Positions 23,065 through 34,610 of a DNA stretch of 64,000 nt are shown piece by piece. A model generated the notes under the pieces. It did not search any database, was not told the DNA's origin, and saw nothing but the letters and a program-made list of their open reading frames with translations. Source of the stretch: Antilocapra americana (taxonomy: Eukaryota; Chordata; Mammalia; Artiodactyla; Antilocapridae). Position 1 is the first letter of the stretch, and every line of letters begins with the position of its first letter. The position numbers and the translations under genes were made by a program. Location: positions 33,924,123 through 33,988,122 of the forward strand of contig ML661885.1 in the NCBI GenBank assembly GCA_007570785.1, read 5' to 3'.

Positions 23065-24310
23065 CATAGGATTGTTTTTTATGAGTCCATTTGTTCTGTA
23101 AATAAGTTCATTTGTATCATTTTTTAGATTGCACATATAAGTGATATCATATGATATTCTCTGTGTGACTTCACTCACTATAATAATTTCTAGGTCCATC
23201 TGTGTTGCTACAAATGGCATTATTTCATTCTTTCTTATGGCTAAATAATATTCCACTGTGTATATATAACCATATCTTCTTTATCCATTCATCTGTTGAT
23301 GGACATTTAGATTGCTTCCAAGTCTTGGCTAATGTAAATAGTGCTGCTGTGAACATTGGGATGCATGTATCTTTCTGAATTAGAGTTTTCTCCAGATATA
23401 TTCCCGTGAGTGGAATTGCAAGGTATTATGATTCTATTTTTATGTTTTTAAGGAACCTGAATATGGTCTATGGCTGTACCAATTTGCATTCCCACCACAG
23501 TGTAGGAAGGTTCCTTTTTCTCTGCATCTGCTCCAACATTTATTGTATAGACATTTTAATGATGACCAGTCTGACTGGTCTGAGGTGATACCTCATTGTA
23601 GCTTTAATTTGCATTTCTCTAATAAATTAGTGATATTGAACATCTTTTTATGTGCCTGTTGTCCATCTGTATGTCTTCTTTGGAGAGAAGTAAATGTAGG
23701 TCTCCTGCCCATTTTTTATTTGGGTTGTTTGATTTTTTTATGTTGAGCTGCATGAACTGTTTTTATATTTTAGAAATTAATCCCCTCCCAATAGCATTGG
23801 TTACAAATATTTTCTTCACATCCATAGGCTGCATTTTTGTTTTATTTATCGTTTCCTTTGCTGTGCAAAAGCTTTTAAGTTTAATTAAGTCCTATTTGTT
23901 TGTTTTAGTTATTTCCATTACTCTGCGAGATGGATTCATAAAGATATTGCTGCAATTTATGTCAAAGAGTTTTCTGTTTACGTTTTTCTCTAAGAGTTTT
24001 ATGATATCCAGTCTTACTTACACTTAGGGCTTTAATTAATTTTGAATTTATTTTTATATATTAGAGAATGTTTTAATTTCATTCATTTACATGTGACTGT
24101 CTTTTTTACTAGCACAACTTACAGAAGAGACTGGCTTTTCTTCATTGTATATTCTAGCCTCCTTTATCATGAATTAATTGATCATAAGCACATGGGTTAA
24201 TTTCTGGGCTTTCTATCCTGTTTTATTGATCTCTGTGTCTGTCTTTGTGTCAGTACCATATTGTTTGATTACTGAAGCTTAGTAAAGTCATTGCGTGTAG
24301 CTGTATAAAT
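23065..24310 (-). mobile_element. Old L1 'A', main ORF2 C-terminal part (antisense)
   Basis: Continues the old L1 through AGTTCATTTGTATCATTTTTTAGA, the region equivalent to the C-terminal end of ORF2, and stops at about 24310 near TTGATTACTGAAGCTTAG. More diverged than L1 'C', which fits its being the host of the later insertions. Plus-strand open frames here (for example 23650-24027) are antisense shadows. Confidence 0.83.
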
Positions 24311-25684
24311 GGTAGTTCACTTTGAGGATCTTTTTTATTCCTACATATACCCACCTGCTTCTACTGAATCTTAAGTTCTGAGTGTCTGTACAAATCTAGT
24401 TTTAGAGAAGCAAAACAGCTGTGACGTGGTGTGTGTATGTGTGCATACTTGGGTGTCTTAGCCATTGTATTTCAAGGATTTGACCTAATGCAACAGTGGG
24501 AGCTCATGAAACACACTCTGTAAAGCTGTTTTTTTTTTTTTTTTCACATGATGGTTAAGCTTGAAGTCCTAAGGAAAAATAGTTGGAAAGGAGAGGTGGT
24601 ATGAAATTCAGGAGAGCAAGAAAAGCTGGAAACCCAAAATACACAGTGGAAGAGAACAAGAACAAGCCCATGATTTGTACTGAGACCCTTGCCAGTTCTT
24701 ATTGCTTCTGACCTGGATTTTGTGGGTCTCTTAAAAAAAAACTGGTACTCTTTTTTTTTGGTCATTATGATTATTCTTTTTATTATTCATCTGTTCTCCC
24801 AGCAGACCTTTTGCAAGAGATATTAATATTACAGCCAGCAGCCTTTAGAGATGTTTTTCTTTTGTAGGAAAATTGTCAAGGCAAACTGCTCTTTTGATAT
24901 TTGAAAGATATCAGAAAGACTCAGGACCACAGAAATTGTAAAACTGCTAGCTTGCCAGAGTATGTTTGTCAAGAATGACCCCTCCCCTCTGGTAAATTAA
25001 ATAAGGCATTTTGATCTCTGTACATCATAAGGTCAGTGTTGGGGTTCTTCTCATAGCTATTTGCCTACAGTTTCTCAGACACATAGGTGTAGGCGAAGTC
25101 CATATGTTCTTTGTTCAGAACAAGTGATAAAGATTCAGAGAGAAGAGAAATTTCATCTTAGTGTTTGAATTTTGTATTTGAAAAAAGCAGACAACAAATG
25201 CTATAAAATGGTCCAGGAAAGTAGTTTGAACTTTAAGAATGTTCCTTTTCCTCTCTTTTCCCACTTCCCCCTGAGATTTTTCACACTTATATTAATTAGC
25301 TCCACAACTCTTATTAGGTTATACAGTAGAATGTGGATTTCAAATAGACATCAAAATCAGAAAATAGATCTTCACAGGCAGCTATGAAGATAATGGGTTT
25401 CTCTGTTTCTGAAGCACTTTGTCATCTGAAGCACAGACCTTATTTTACAAATACCCTATCACCAAAATAACAAGGAAATAACATTAAAGACACTCCAGGG
25501 TGCTGGAATGGTTGCAGAACATGGTCATATGGAAGAGTGAACCATGGAATGACCAAGCCTGGTCCACCTCCCCCTGGCTCCAATAGCCTGTCACCTGAAG
25601 TCTCTCTGAAGCTTCTCATCTGGAGAGTAAAGATAGTAAACAAGCTGGTCTTCATTGAGCTTTCCAGTATTCATTTCTATCAAA
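24311..25684. other. Unassigned DNA with a 17-base T tract
   Basis: No gene recognised. A T run lies at about 24527-24544, but the DNA right of it (CACATGATGGTTAAGCTTGA) does not look like a known retroelement 3' end. Open frames at 24544-24765, 25440-25655 and 25537-25818 show no domain; the last runs into an L1. Confidence 0.45.
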
Positions 25685-26258
25685 AATGTAGTCATCAAAA
25701 CAGTATGGTACTGGCACAAAAACAGAAATGTAGATCAGTGAAACAGGAAGAAAGCCCAGAAATAAACCTACACACCTATGGTCTATTAACCCATGACAAA
25801 GAAGGCAAGACTATATAATGGAAGAAAGACCGTCTCTTCAATAAATGGTGCTGGGAAAACTGGACAGCTGCATATAAAAAAGCAAAAGAAATTAGAACAC
25901 TTGCTAACACCATACACAAAAATAAACTCAAAATAGATTAAAGACCTAAATGTAAGATTGGATATAGTAAAATTCTTAGAGGAAAACATAGGCAGAGCAC
26001 TCTCTGACTTAAATCACAGCATTATTTTTTGATCCATCTGCCAGAGTAATGGAAATAAAAATAAGTAAATGGGACCTAATTAAACTCAAAAGTTTTTGCA
26101 CAGCAAAGGCAATTATAAACAAAGTTAAAAGACATCCCACAGAATGGGAAAAATATTTGAAAACAACGTGACTGACAAGGAATTAGTCTCCACAGTGTTC
26201 AAACAACTCAAGTGACTTAATATCATAAAAACAAAAAACTCAATAAAAAATAGGCAGA
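25685..26258 (+). mobile_element. Old L1 'H', ORF2 C-terminal part (sense)
   Basis: Sense L1 from CAGTATGGTACTGGCACAAA through ATAAATGGTGCTGGGAAAAC to ACAAAAAACTCAATAAAAAA. It breaks at TAGGCAGA (26251-26258), the left copy of a target duplication, and resumes at 28775. Confidence 0.85.
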
Positions 26259-26823
26259 TGTATTCTTTTTAATGGCTGAGTAATATTCCATTGTGTATAT
26301 GTACCACAGCTTCCTTATCCATTCATCTGTTGATGGACATCTAGGTTGCTTCCATGTTCTGGCTATTGTAAACAATGTGGCAATGAACGTTGGGGTACAT
26401 GTGTCTCTTTCAATTCTGGTTTCCTCAGTGTGTATGCCCAGCAGTGGGATTGCTGGGTCATATGGCAGTTCTATTTTCAGTTTTTTAAGGAATCTCCACA
26501 CTGCTCTTCAAAGTGGCTGTACTAGTTTGCATTCCCACCAACAGTGTAAGAGAGTTCCCTTTTCTCCATATCCTCTCCAGCATTTATTGCCTGTAGACTT
26601 TGAATGGTAGCCATTCTGACTGGTATAAAGTGGTACCTCATTGTGGTTTTGATTTGCATTTCTCTGATAATGAGTGATGTTGAGCATCTTTTCATGTGTT
26701 TGTTAGCCATTTTTATGTCTTCTTTGGAGAAATGTCTGTTAAGTTCTTTGGCCCACTTTTTGATTGAGTTGTTTATTTTTCTGGAATTGAGCTGCAGGAG
26801 TTGCTTGTATAATTTTTTTAATT
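26259..26823 (-). mobile_element. L1 'E', inverted 5' part
   Basis: Antisense L1 from TATTCTTTTTAATGGCTGAG to GCAGGAGTTGCTTGTATAA. The matching sense part with the poly-A tail is at 28233-28774. The two parts overlap by about 35 bp around the GCCATTAAAAAGAAT block, as can happen in twin-primed insertions. The element starts directly after the left target duplication. Confidence 0.8.
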
Positions 26824-28232
26824 AATTTTTTTTTCAAATTTTCTTTACTTTATTGTGTTGGTTTTGCCATACATTGACATGAATCTGCCATGGGTATATA
26901 CATGTTCCCCCTCCAGAACTCCCCTCCCTCCTCCCTCCTGATTCCCTCCCCTTGGGTCATCCTGGTGCACCAGCACAGAACATCAAACCTGGGCTGGCGA
27001 TTGATTTCACACATGATAATTAACATGTTTCAATGCCATTCTCCCACATCATCCCACCCCTGCCCTCTTCCACAGAGTCCACGAGACTGTTCTATACATC
27101 TGCGTTTCTTCTGCTGTCTTGCATGCAGGGTTCTTGTTACTATCCTTCTAAATTCCATATATATGTGTTAGTATGCTGTATTTTTGTTTTTCCTTCTGGC
27201 TTACTTCACTTTGGATAATAGGCTCCAGTTTCATCCACCTCAGTAGAACTGATTCAAATGAATTCTTTTTAATGGCTGAGTAATATTCCATTGTGTATAT
27301 GTACCACTGCTTTCTTATCCATTCATCAGTTGATGGGCATTTAGGTTGCTTCCATGTCCTGGCTATTGTAAACAATGCGGCAATGAACATTGGGGTACAC
27401 GTGTCTCTCACTTCTGGTTTCCTCGGTGTGTATGCCCAGCAGTGGGATTGCTGGGTCATATGGCAGTTCTATTTTCAGTTTTTTAAGGAATCTCCACACT
27501 GTTCTTCAAAGTGGCTGTACTAGTTTGCATTCCCACCAACAGTGTAAGAGGGTTCCCTTTTCTCCACATCCTCTCCAGCATTTATTTCTTGTAGACTTTT
27601 GGATGGCAGCCATTCTGACTGGTGTAAAGTGGTACCTCATTGTGGTTTTGATTTGCATTTCTCTGATAATGAGTGATGTTGAACATCTTTTCATGTGTTT
27701 GTTAGCCATTTTTATGTCTTCTTTGGAGAAATGTTAAGTTCTTTGGCCCACTTTTTGATTGGCTCTTTTATTTTTCTCGAATGGAGCTGCAGGAGTTGCT
27801 TGTATATTTTTGAGATTAATTGTTTGTCCGTTGCTTCATTGGCTATTATTTTCTCCCATTCTGAAGGCTGTCTTTTCACCTTGCTTATAGTTTCCTTTGG
27901 ATGCTGAAGCTTTTAATTTTAATTAGGTCCCATTTGTTTATTCATGCTTTTATTTCCGATATTCGGGGAGGTGGGTCATAGAGGATCCTGCTTTCGTTTA
28001 TGTCAGAGAGTGTTTTGCCTATGTTGTCCTCTAGGAGTTTTATAGTTTCTGGTCTTATGGTTAGATCTTTGATCCATTTTGAGTTTATTTTTGTGTATGG
28101 TTTTAGAAATTGTTCTAGTTTTATTCTTTCACAAGTAGCTGTCCAGTTTTCCCAGCACCACTTGTTAAAGAGATTGTCTTTTCTCCATTGTATATTCTTG
28201 CCTCCTTTGTCAAAGTTAATGTGTCCATAGGT
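26824..28232 (-). mobile_element. L1 'F' inserted in L1 'E' (may include the rest of 'E')
   Basis: A T-rich tail (26815-26834) followed by an L1 3' UTR (GTTTTGCCATACATTGACAT) starts a fresh antisense L1. The stretch at 27260-27790 repeats the ORF2 end already seen at 26259-26823. GAGCTGCAGGAGTTGCTTGTATA occurs at about 26789-26812 and 27784-27807, so L1 'F' may end near 27785 with the remainder belonging to 'E'. I cannot separate the two subfamilies by eye. Confidence 0.75.
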
Positions 28233-28774
28233 GAGTGGATTTATACACAATGGAATATTACTCAGCCATTAAAAAGAATACATTTGAATCAGTTCTACTG
28301 AGGTGGACCAAACTGGAGCCTATTATACAGAGTGAAGTAAGCCAGAAGGAAAAACAACAATACAGTATACTAATGCATATATATGGAGTTTAGAAAGGTG
28401 ATAACGATAACCCTGTATGTGAGACAGCAAAAGAGACGCAGATGTGTAGAACAGTCTTTTGGATTCTATGGGAGAGGGCGAGGGTGGGATGATATGGGAG
28501 AACGGCATTAACACATGTAAATTATCATATGTGAAATCAATCGTCAGCCTAGGTTTGATGCTTGATACAGGGTGCTCAGGTTGGTGCAGTGACTGAGAGG
28601 GATGGAATCGGGAGGGAGGTGGGAGGGCATTCTCGAAGGGGAATACATGTATACCCATGGTGGATTTATGTCCATATATGGCAAAACCAACACAATAATA
28701 TAAATAAATAAATAAGTAAGTAAGTAAGTAAGTAAATAAATAAATAAATAAATAAATAAAATTATAAAAAAAGA
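28233..28774 (+). mobile_element. L1 'E', 3' part with microsatellite-like A tail
   Basis: Sense L1 from ACACAATGGAATATTACTCAG through the 3' UTR (CCATGGTGGATTTATGTCCA) to an (AAAT)n/(AAGT)n tail at about 28700-28770. The tail abuts the right copy of the target duplication. Confidence 0.86.
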
Positions 28775-29380
28775 AAAAAATAGGCAGAAAACTTAAATAG
28801 ACATTTCTCCAAAGAAAACATACAGATGGCCAAGAGGCACATGAAAAGGTGTTCAATGCTGTTCATTATTAGAGAAATGAAAATCAAAACTACAATGAGA
28901 TATCATCTCACACCAGTAAGAATGGCTGTCATCAAAAAATCCACAAACAGTGAATGCTGGAGAAGGTGTGGAGAGAAGGGAACCCGCTGACACTGTTGGT
29001 GGGAATGTAAATTAGTATAGCTTCTGTGAAGAAACAGTATGGAGATTCTTCAAAAAAACTAAAAATAGAGCTACCATATGATCCTTCAATCCTTCTCCTG
29101 GGCATATGTATGGAGAAAAACATGATCTGAAACAATACATGCATTCCAGTGCTCATTGTATACTGTCTACAATAGCCAAGGCACAAGAACAACTTAAATG
29201 TCCATTGACAAATAAATGGATAAAGAAGATGTGATACATATATATTAATACAATGAGATATTATTCAGTCATTAAAAAGAATGAGATAATGCCATTTGCA
29301 ACAACATGGATAGACCTAGGGATTATCATACTTAGTGAAGAATGACTGAGTAAAATATACAGAGTGGTGCCTCCTATGTA
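28775..29380 (+). mobile_element. Old L1 'H', continuation
   Basis: AAAAAATAGGCAGA at 28775-28788 repeats 26245-26258. The sequence then continues the host L1: CTTAAATAGACATTTCTCCA to AATACAGAGTGGTGCCTCC, antisense frames included. No clear 3' UTR follows, so the 3' end appears lost or unrecognisable. Confidence 0.84.
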
Positions 29381-31042
29381 CAATCGTAGAAAATCTAGTC
29401 CTCTTAATCATAGCGCTATAGGCAAACTCCTGTCCTAGGAGTTGGAAATGTTGAAGGACAGTACAAAGGAGGATGGGGAAGCACAGACCTGGCTACTGCC
29501 CCACGTACATGAGGTGAGTCAGAAGATAAGCGATTATGTGGCTGAAGAACAAAATCACCACTACTTTACTTCTCCCTTCAAAACTGCCCACAAGATCCTC
29601 TCTTATACATCTCATATCTCTGTTATGAGATATATAGGGAAAGGAATTCTGAGATATATGGATCAACTAGTCAGGTCACCACAGCATTAAAATCGTTGAA
29701 ATGGTTTAGCATATTGTAAAGAAGTTTAAAAAGTATGTTTCTGTGTCTCTGTGTGTATTAGGAAAGAAGTGGTGGTGTGAGTCTAGGATGAATGAAACAG
29801 AGTTATCACTATATTTCATATTGGAATATCACTTTGCAGAGTGATTTTTACATGCATAAATTCCTTGATTCTTTGATGAAATTTCTAAAATTGTTACAAA
29901 TACAATATATTTTTGGAAGAGAGCATAGTTGGCCTCAGGATTTCCTGAAGAAGTGCATTTCTCCTTCTAGTAATTATTGGAGTTTCTCATGATATTCCTT
30001 TCTGAATAGTATAAATAGAATTTTATGATCATGGTGTTTTGTTTAATTCAGGGATGGGTACTTTTGGCCAGTTTGTGTATTTTTTACATCTTAAACCTAG
30101 TTTGTTCTAAGTTTGATGAAACGTCTAGCCTGAAGGGATTTTCCTTTAACTTACAAGTCCTGTACTTTGAGAAGGAAACTCAATCCATGTATTTCTGATT
30201 CGTTTATACTGAAGTCATTAACATGCTGTCATGTATACTCTCTGTCTTTAAAATAAGCTTTTGTTTTATATATAATATATAAAATACATAATATATAGTG
30301 GAGCTATATGTAACTTTGTTCTGTATTTTCTAAGTCTCCTGTAAATGTGTTATCATACTTTCATTATTTAAAAAATAAAAAAGAGAGAGAAAAATTAAAA
30401 AATAAAGAAAAGATAAATAAAATGACCAGGAATAGTGAAAATTGGTAAACAGTTCAAAATATTTTTTTGTATTAAAAATGACTTAATAGATTATGCATGA
30501 ACTGCAAAATGGGCTTTTACTTAAAAGAGTACTTTTAAACTTATTTCTTGTTTAAAATCTTTTATGTAAAAGCTATATCCTCAAATATAATGACTGAAGT
30601 ATCTTGAAATCAGAGTGCATTTTAGCTTGATTATGACTTGTCTACATGCAGGATACATAGTATATGATTGACACAATTATCTAAATAATTAAGGGCAGAT
30701 AATAGTTTTGTCTTAAATATACAAACAATTATCCAGTTAGGGGAACAAAAAATTAGACAGCCGAATGGGATTGTTAAGTAATGTTTTTATGATTTAAGTG
30801 TAAATGAATCATAAACATTAGGATTAAATTTCCTCTGAAAATATCTTGTGTTTAAAATCTGTGGAGAAGTATACTTGGCAGGGTATATTTTGAGTTTTGG
30901 TAAAACCAAAAACTCATGAAAATTGTTTGAGATAGTTTGCTGAAACAAAATCTGGGTCTTCCCATATAACAAGCATGCAACTAAAATAATTAGCTGACAG
31001 TTTGAAGCTACAAATATATTTGTCAGAAATTCCTTGACCATT
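29381..31042. other. Unassigned DNA with an A-rich patch
   Basis: No gene recognised. An open frame at 29442-29690 (82 codons, plus) shows no domain. A run of AAAAAATAAAAAAGAGAGAG type occurs at 30370-30420. A low-complexity TATATAATATAT patch lies at 30265-30298. Confidence 0.45.
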
Positions 31043-31268
31043 ATACTCAGTCACTTCAGTCATGTCTGACTCTTTGCAACCTCATGGACTGTAGCAGCCC
31101 CCTGCCCCCAGGTTTCTCTATCCATGGGATTCTCCAGGCAAGTATACTAGACTGGGTTGCCACCCATCCCCCAGGGCACCTTCCTGACCCATGGATTAAA
31201 CTCACATCTCCTGTGACTCCTGCACTTCAGGCAGATTCTTTACCCACTGAGCCACAGGAGAAGCCCAT
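31043..31268 (-). repeat. Full Bov-tA SINE
   Basis: The reverse complement of the SINE from the ACTCAGTCACTTCAGTCATG tail to the head CACTGAGCCACAGGAGAAGCC. No clean target duplication; CCATT on both sides is too short to use. Confidence 0.92.
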
Positions 31269-31454
31269 TGCCAGTCATTTATTCATGCATTAAATTAATT
31301 TTGTTTGAACTACTGCTATGTGTTAGTCATTGTGCTGGGTTCTAAGTTTACAAAGGAGAACAAGAGAGTCTTGCTTTTTACCCAGTGGGGTTTATAGGTT
31401 CTTAAGGAAATTAATAGGTAATAATGAATGCCACTCCTCAACTCTCTGCAGTGG
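31269..31454. other. No recognised feature
   Basis: Short segment; a TGTGTTAGTCATTGTGCTGGG block resembles an ancient dispersed repeat but cannot be assigned. Confidence 0.35.
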
Positions 31455-31612
31455 AGTTGTTGTTGCTGATGTTGTTCAGTCACTAAATTGTGTCCGACTC
31501 TTTGCAACCCCATGAACTGCAACATACCAGACTCCCCTGTCCTGCCCAGAGTTTGCTCAAATTCATGTCCATTGAGTTGGTGATGCTATCTAACCATCTC
31601 ACCCTATGCCAT
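31455..31612 (-). mobile_element. Short BovB 3' end (antisense)
   Basis: Only the terminal ~158 bp is present: TTGTTGCTGATGTTGTTCAGTC through TTGAGTTGGTGATGCTATC to CCATCTCACCCTATG. It is a strongly 5'-truncated insertion, the commonest fate of BovB copies. Confidence 0.88.
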
Positions 31613-32359
31613 TCCGAGGATGGAATGGCATCCATTCCAAGGATGGAAAGTTTAAAAAAGATCCGTCTGGTCTTTGTATGTATCCTTTCTTTAAAAATGG
31701 TGGGACTGTCTCTTTGATGAACTGTATTTTCTCTATTGAGAAAATAGATTAGGAGTCAAGATATAAGGGAGGAATGGCTTGAAAAAGTAATGGTTATTAT
31801 TGCCATGTGACACGATTGCTTCTCTCCTATTATCAGTAAGGACAGGAAAGAGAAAACTCAACTATTGGTTCAGTGCCCACTCATGTGACATCCTGAACAA
31901 CATTCACAACCTAGTTGACTTTTCTGGATAGAGACATTTTCAAGAATAGTGTCAAGGAAGGAGAAATTTAGAAGTGATGAATCAGAGATGTAGAGGATAA
32001 AGAAAGAAGCAGTAGCCAATAGGCAAGAAAGTAGAAAGATTTGTGGATGAAATCTAATGAAATTGAAAAGATCTGTGGGAAAGTCAGAAAACTGTGGTCT
32101 TAAAAGTAGAGAGAACACATTTCCAGTTTCAGAAGTGGAACATTTCTGAGTATGTCCAATGAGAAGGATAGTAAGTGGAGTAAAAAAGATAAGTTCAAAG
32201 ATTATTCTCTTTAGGTTTGGATAAGTCATCCAGTAGGTGATGACATTACTCAGAATACCAAGACAAAAATGATTTCAACAAATGCCAAATGTTTTATTAA
32301 ATCAAGGGAACTGACCAGGAGAATAATAGAAGATAATATCAAAATTGAGTAAAGACTGT
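31613..32359. other. No recognised feature
   Basis: No gene or repeat recognised. GGATGGAATGGCATCC / GGATGGAAAG near 31618-31648 is a small local repeat. A 119-codon minus-strand frame (31870-32229) is hydrophobic in places but has no domain I know. Confidence 0.4.
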
Positions 32360-32512
32360 ATAGTCAATTGGGGGGAATACTCTGGTGGTTCAGTGGTTAG
32401 ACTCCTGCACTTCTACTCTAGGGGGCATGGATTTGATCCTTGGTCGAGGAACTCAGATCCCACATGCTGTGTGGCATGACCAAAAAATAACCCCTCGCCC
32501 CAAATAGTCAAT
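32360..32512 (+). repeat. CHR-type SINE with 9-bp target duplication
   Basis: Sense CHR SINE: ACTCTGGTGGTTCAGTGGTTAG head, a B-box region (GATTTGATCCTTGGTC), CCCACATGCTGTGTGGCATGACC, then an A/C-rich tail. ATAGTCAAT occurs at 32360-32368 and 32504-32512. Confidence 0.87.
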
Positions 32513-33339
32513 CAGCAAGAGCTTCAAGAAAACAGATGCATTTATTTACTTCTTTGTTGATGTAAACATGAGGGACTCCTTAACTGAAAGTTGTTTGGAA
32601 ACCCTGAAATACGCAGTGTGTTGGAAAAAGAGAGACTGCACTTTGGAAAACAGGGAGAATTTATAGAAAGAGTCAGTGTCCAGTTAAGTCAATCTGAAAG
32701 AGATGATTAATAGCGAACAAGTGTTATAGAGGGATTTGTCTAGCTAATAGACAAAGAAGTCCATATAATGAATGTGAGGAATAGTAAGATCTTTGTGGTT
32801 TGGACCTTGAACTAGACTATTAAGTCCCAAATTTACTTTTACTTTAATATCAGGGGGATAAAAGCACTAGAGCTCTTTAGCCTGTAAAAATCAACATATT
32901 GCCTGAATTTACTTCACTTCATAGGTATAGATCTTGCATTAATATCCTGTTGTCAGTATATCATCTGATTTTTAAATGTCTTGGATTTAAAGCCTAAGTG
33001 TACTTTGCCAAGAAAATATCATCTGGGATTTTAGGCACGTTTATTTTAGGAGAAATACAGTCCTTGTGTTTATGATTCATTTACACTTAAAATACTGTTA
33101 AGAGAAACCTATAATACATCCAAGATAGTTCTTGTCATTCAAGAATCTTTTTAAGAGTTTTATTTCAGTTTTGTAACTGTAAAGATTAAACCGTATCTAA
33201 TTTGAAAAGTTAAGAGATATGACTTCTTAATTTAGGGAGTGACACAACCACATTGAACCTACAGCACTAGAAAGGACTTTGGGTATCATCTAATAGCCTT
33301 ATTATAAAAGAAACTGAGAAGCAGAGGAATCACCTGACA
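32513..33339. other. Unassigned DNA
   Basis: No gene recognised. The end (CTTTGGGTATCATCTAATAG and AAACTGAGAAGCAGAGGAAT, 33280-33330) resembles an ancient mammalian repeat of MIR/L2 age. Confidence 0.4.
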
Positions 33340-33542
33340 TACCTATAATCACACTTAACTTAGGGAAGAACCAAACCAAATAATTTAGGTGGTTTTAATT
33401 AGTATTTTACTTTAGAGCACATAAGCACTTAGCACAGAGTTTTGAACATAATAAATGCCAAATAAATATTTAATGAATATATCAATGTCACTGGGATTCC
33501 ACCTATCAGATAAATGTATTCTGGTTTGCCATTTGGCATATT

Positions 33543-33546
<4 letters not shown>
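33340..33546. repeat. Direct duplication, copy 1
   Basis: A segment of about 207 bp from TACCTATAATCACACTTAAC to TTTGGCATATTTACT, repeated at 33813-34018 in the same orientation. The unit contains a CACTTAGCACAGAGTTTTGAACAT block typical of old MIR or L2 3' ends. Confidence 0.88.
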
Positions 33547-33607
<61 letters not shown>

Positions 33608-33811
33608 TGCGCTCAGTCTCTCAGTCGTGTCTGACTCTTTGAGACCCCATGGACTGTAGTCCGCCAGGCTCCTCTGTCCATGGAATTTTCCAGGCAAGAA
33701 TGCTAGAGTGGGTTGCCATTTCCTCCTTCAGGGGATCTTCCTGACTGAGGGATAAACTGTATCTCCTGCATTGGCAGGTGGATTCATTAATATTGAGCTC
33801 CCTAGAAAGCT
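33547..33811 (-). repeat. Bov-tA SINE with long (TG)n tail
   Basis: The antisense SINE lies at 33606-33811 (GCTCAGTCTCTCAGTCGTG to a degenerate head ending TTGAGCTCCCTAGAAAGC). To its left is a pure (TG)n tract of about 28 units (33549-33604). Tails of this SINE family often are microsatellites, so the TG tract is best read as its tail. The SINE fills the exact gap between two copies of a direct duplication. Confidence 0.9.
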
Positions 33812-34018
33812 GTACCTGTAATCATACTCAACTTAGGGAAGAACTGAACAAAATAAGTCAGGTTGTTTTAATTAATGTTTGGCTTTAGAGCACATGAGCA
33901 CTTAGCACAGAGTTTTAAACATAATAGGGGCCAAATAATGCTTAATGAATAGATCAATGTCACTGGGACTCCACCTATCAGATAAATGTGTACTAGTTTG
34001 CCATTTGACATATTTATT
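33812..34018. repeat. Direct duplication, copy 2
   Basis: Begins TACCTGTAATCATACTCAAC and ends TTGACATATTTATT. It matches copy 1 along its full length with scattered substitutions. The offset between copies is about 473 bp. Confidence 0.88.
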
Positions 34019-34610
34019 ATCTTCCTCAAATGAGGAGCCTAATGGACTTTGTACCAGATTTGCTTATCAGAAATAATTACTGGCCTCTAGAAACTGTGAC
34101 CTCAAAAATAACAAAGTGAATGCAATGTTCACATGTTAAAGAGATTTATTACATTGATATATAAAGATATAAGTGTCATTTTGTCTCTATTAGTATGAGA
34201 ATGTCTATTAATCAAAATGTACACATTACAATAAGTGAAATACCAGTATTTATTGCAAGTTTATGGACAATGCTTATGGAAGAGAAGGATTTGAAGAGAA
34301 AATGACTTCATTTTAAATATTGCTTTTTTTGTGATAATCTTAAAGATACAGATAATCATAGTACCTCTTTCAGAAGGACTAAATTAAATAATGCTTCTGC
34401 ATATAGATCAAGTTGAACCTTGAAATGAGAATTGCAATAAGATCCTGAATTCTGGGTTCTATCCTTAGTTAAGAGATGCTACTACATTTCCTTTTTAATT
34501 GTAGATCTCAATCAGAGAATTTTCATACATCATCATTTCCCATAGGCTTTCTCTTTTATGAGAGCAGTTTTCCTATATGAACTTCTATATTCTACTTGGA
34601 ATGCTTTTAA
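34019..34610. other. No recognised feature
   Basis: No gene or repeat recognised. Confidence 0.45.

Noticed and set aside
24527..24544. Poly-T as the tail of a processed pseudogene or L1
   Set aside because: The DNA to its right does not match any retroelement 3' end or coding sequence that I recognise, and no target duplication was found.
33549..33604. CRISPR-like or Z-DNA regulatory element
   Set aside because: A pure dinucleotide repeat that is best read as the tail of the adjoining SINE; no spacers of any kind.
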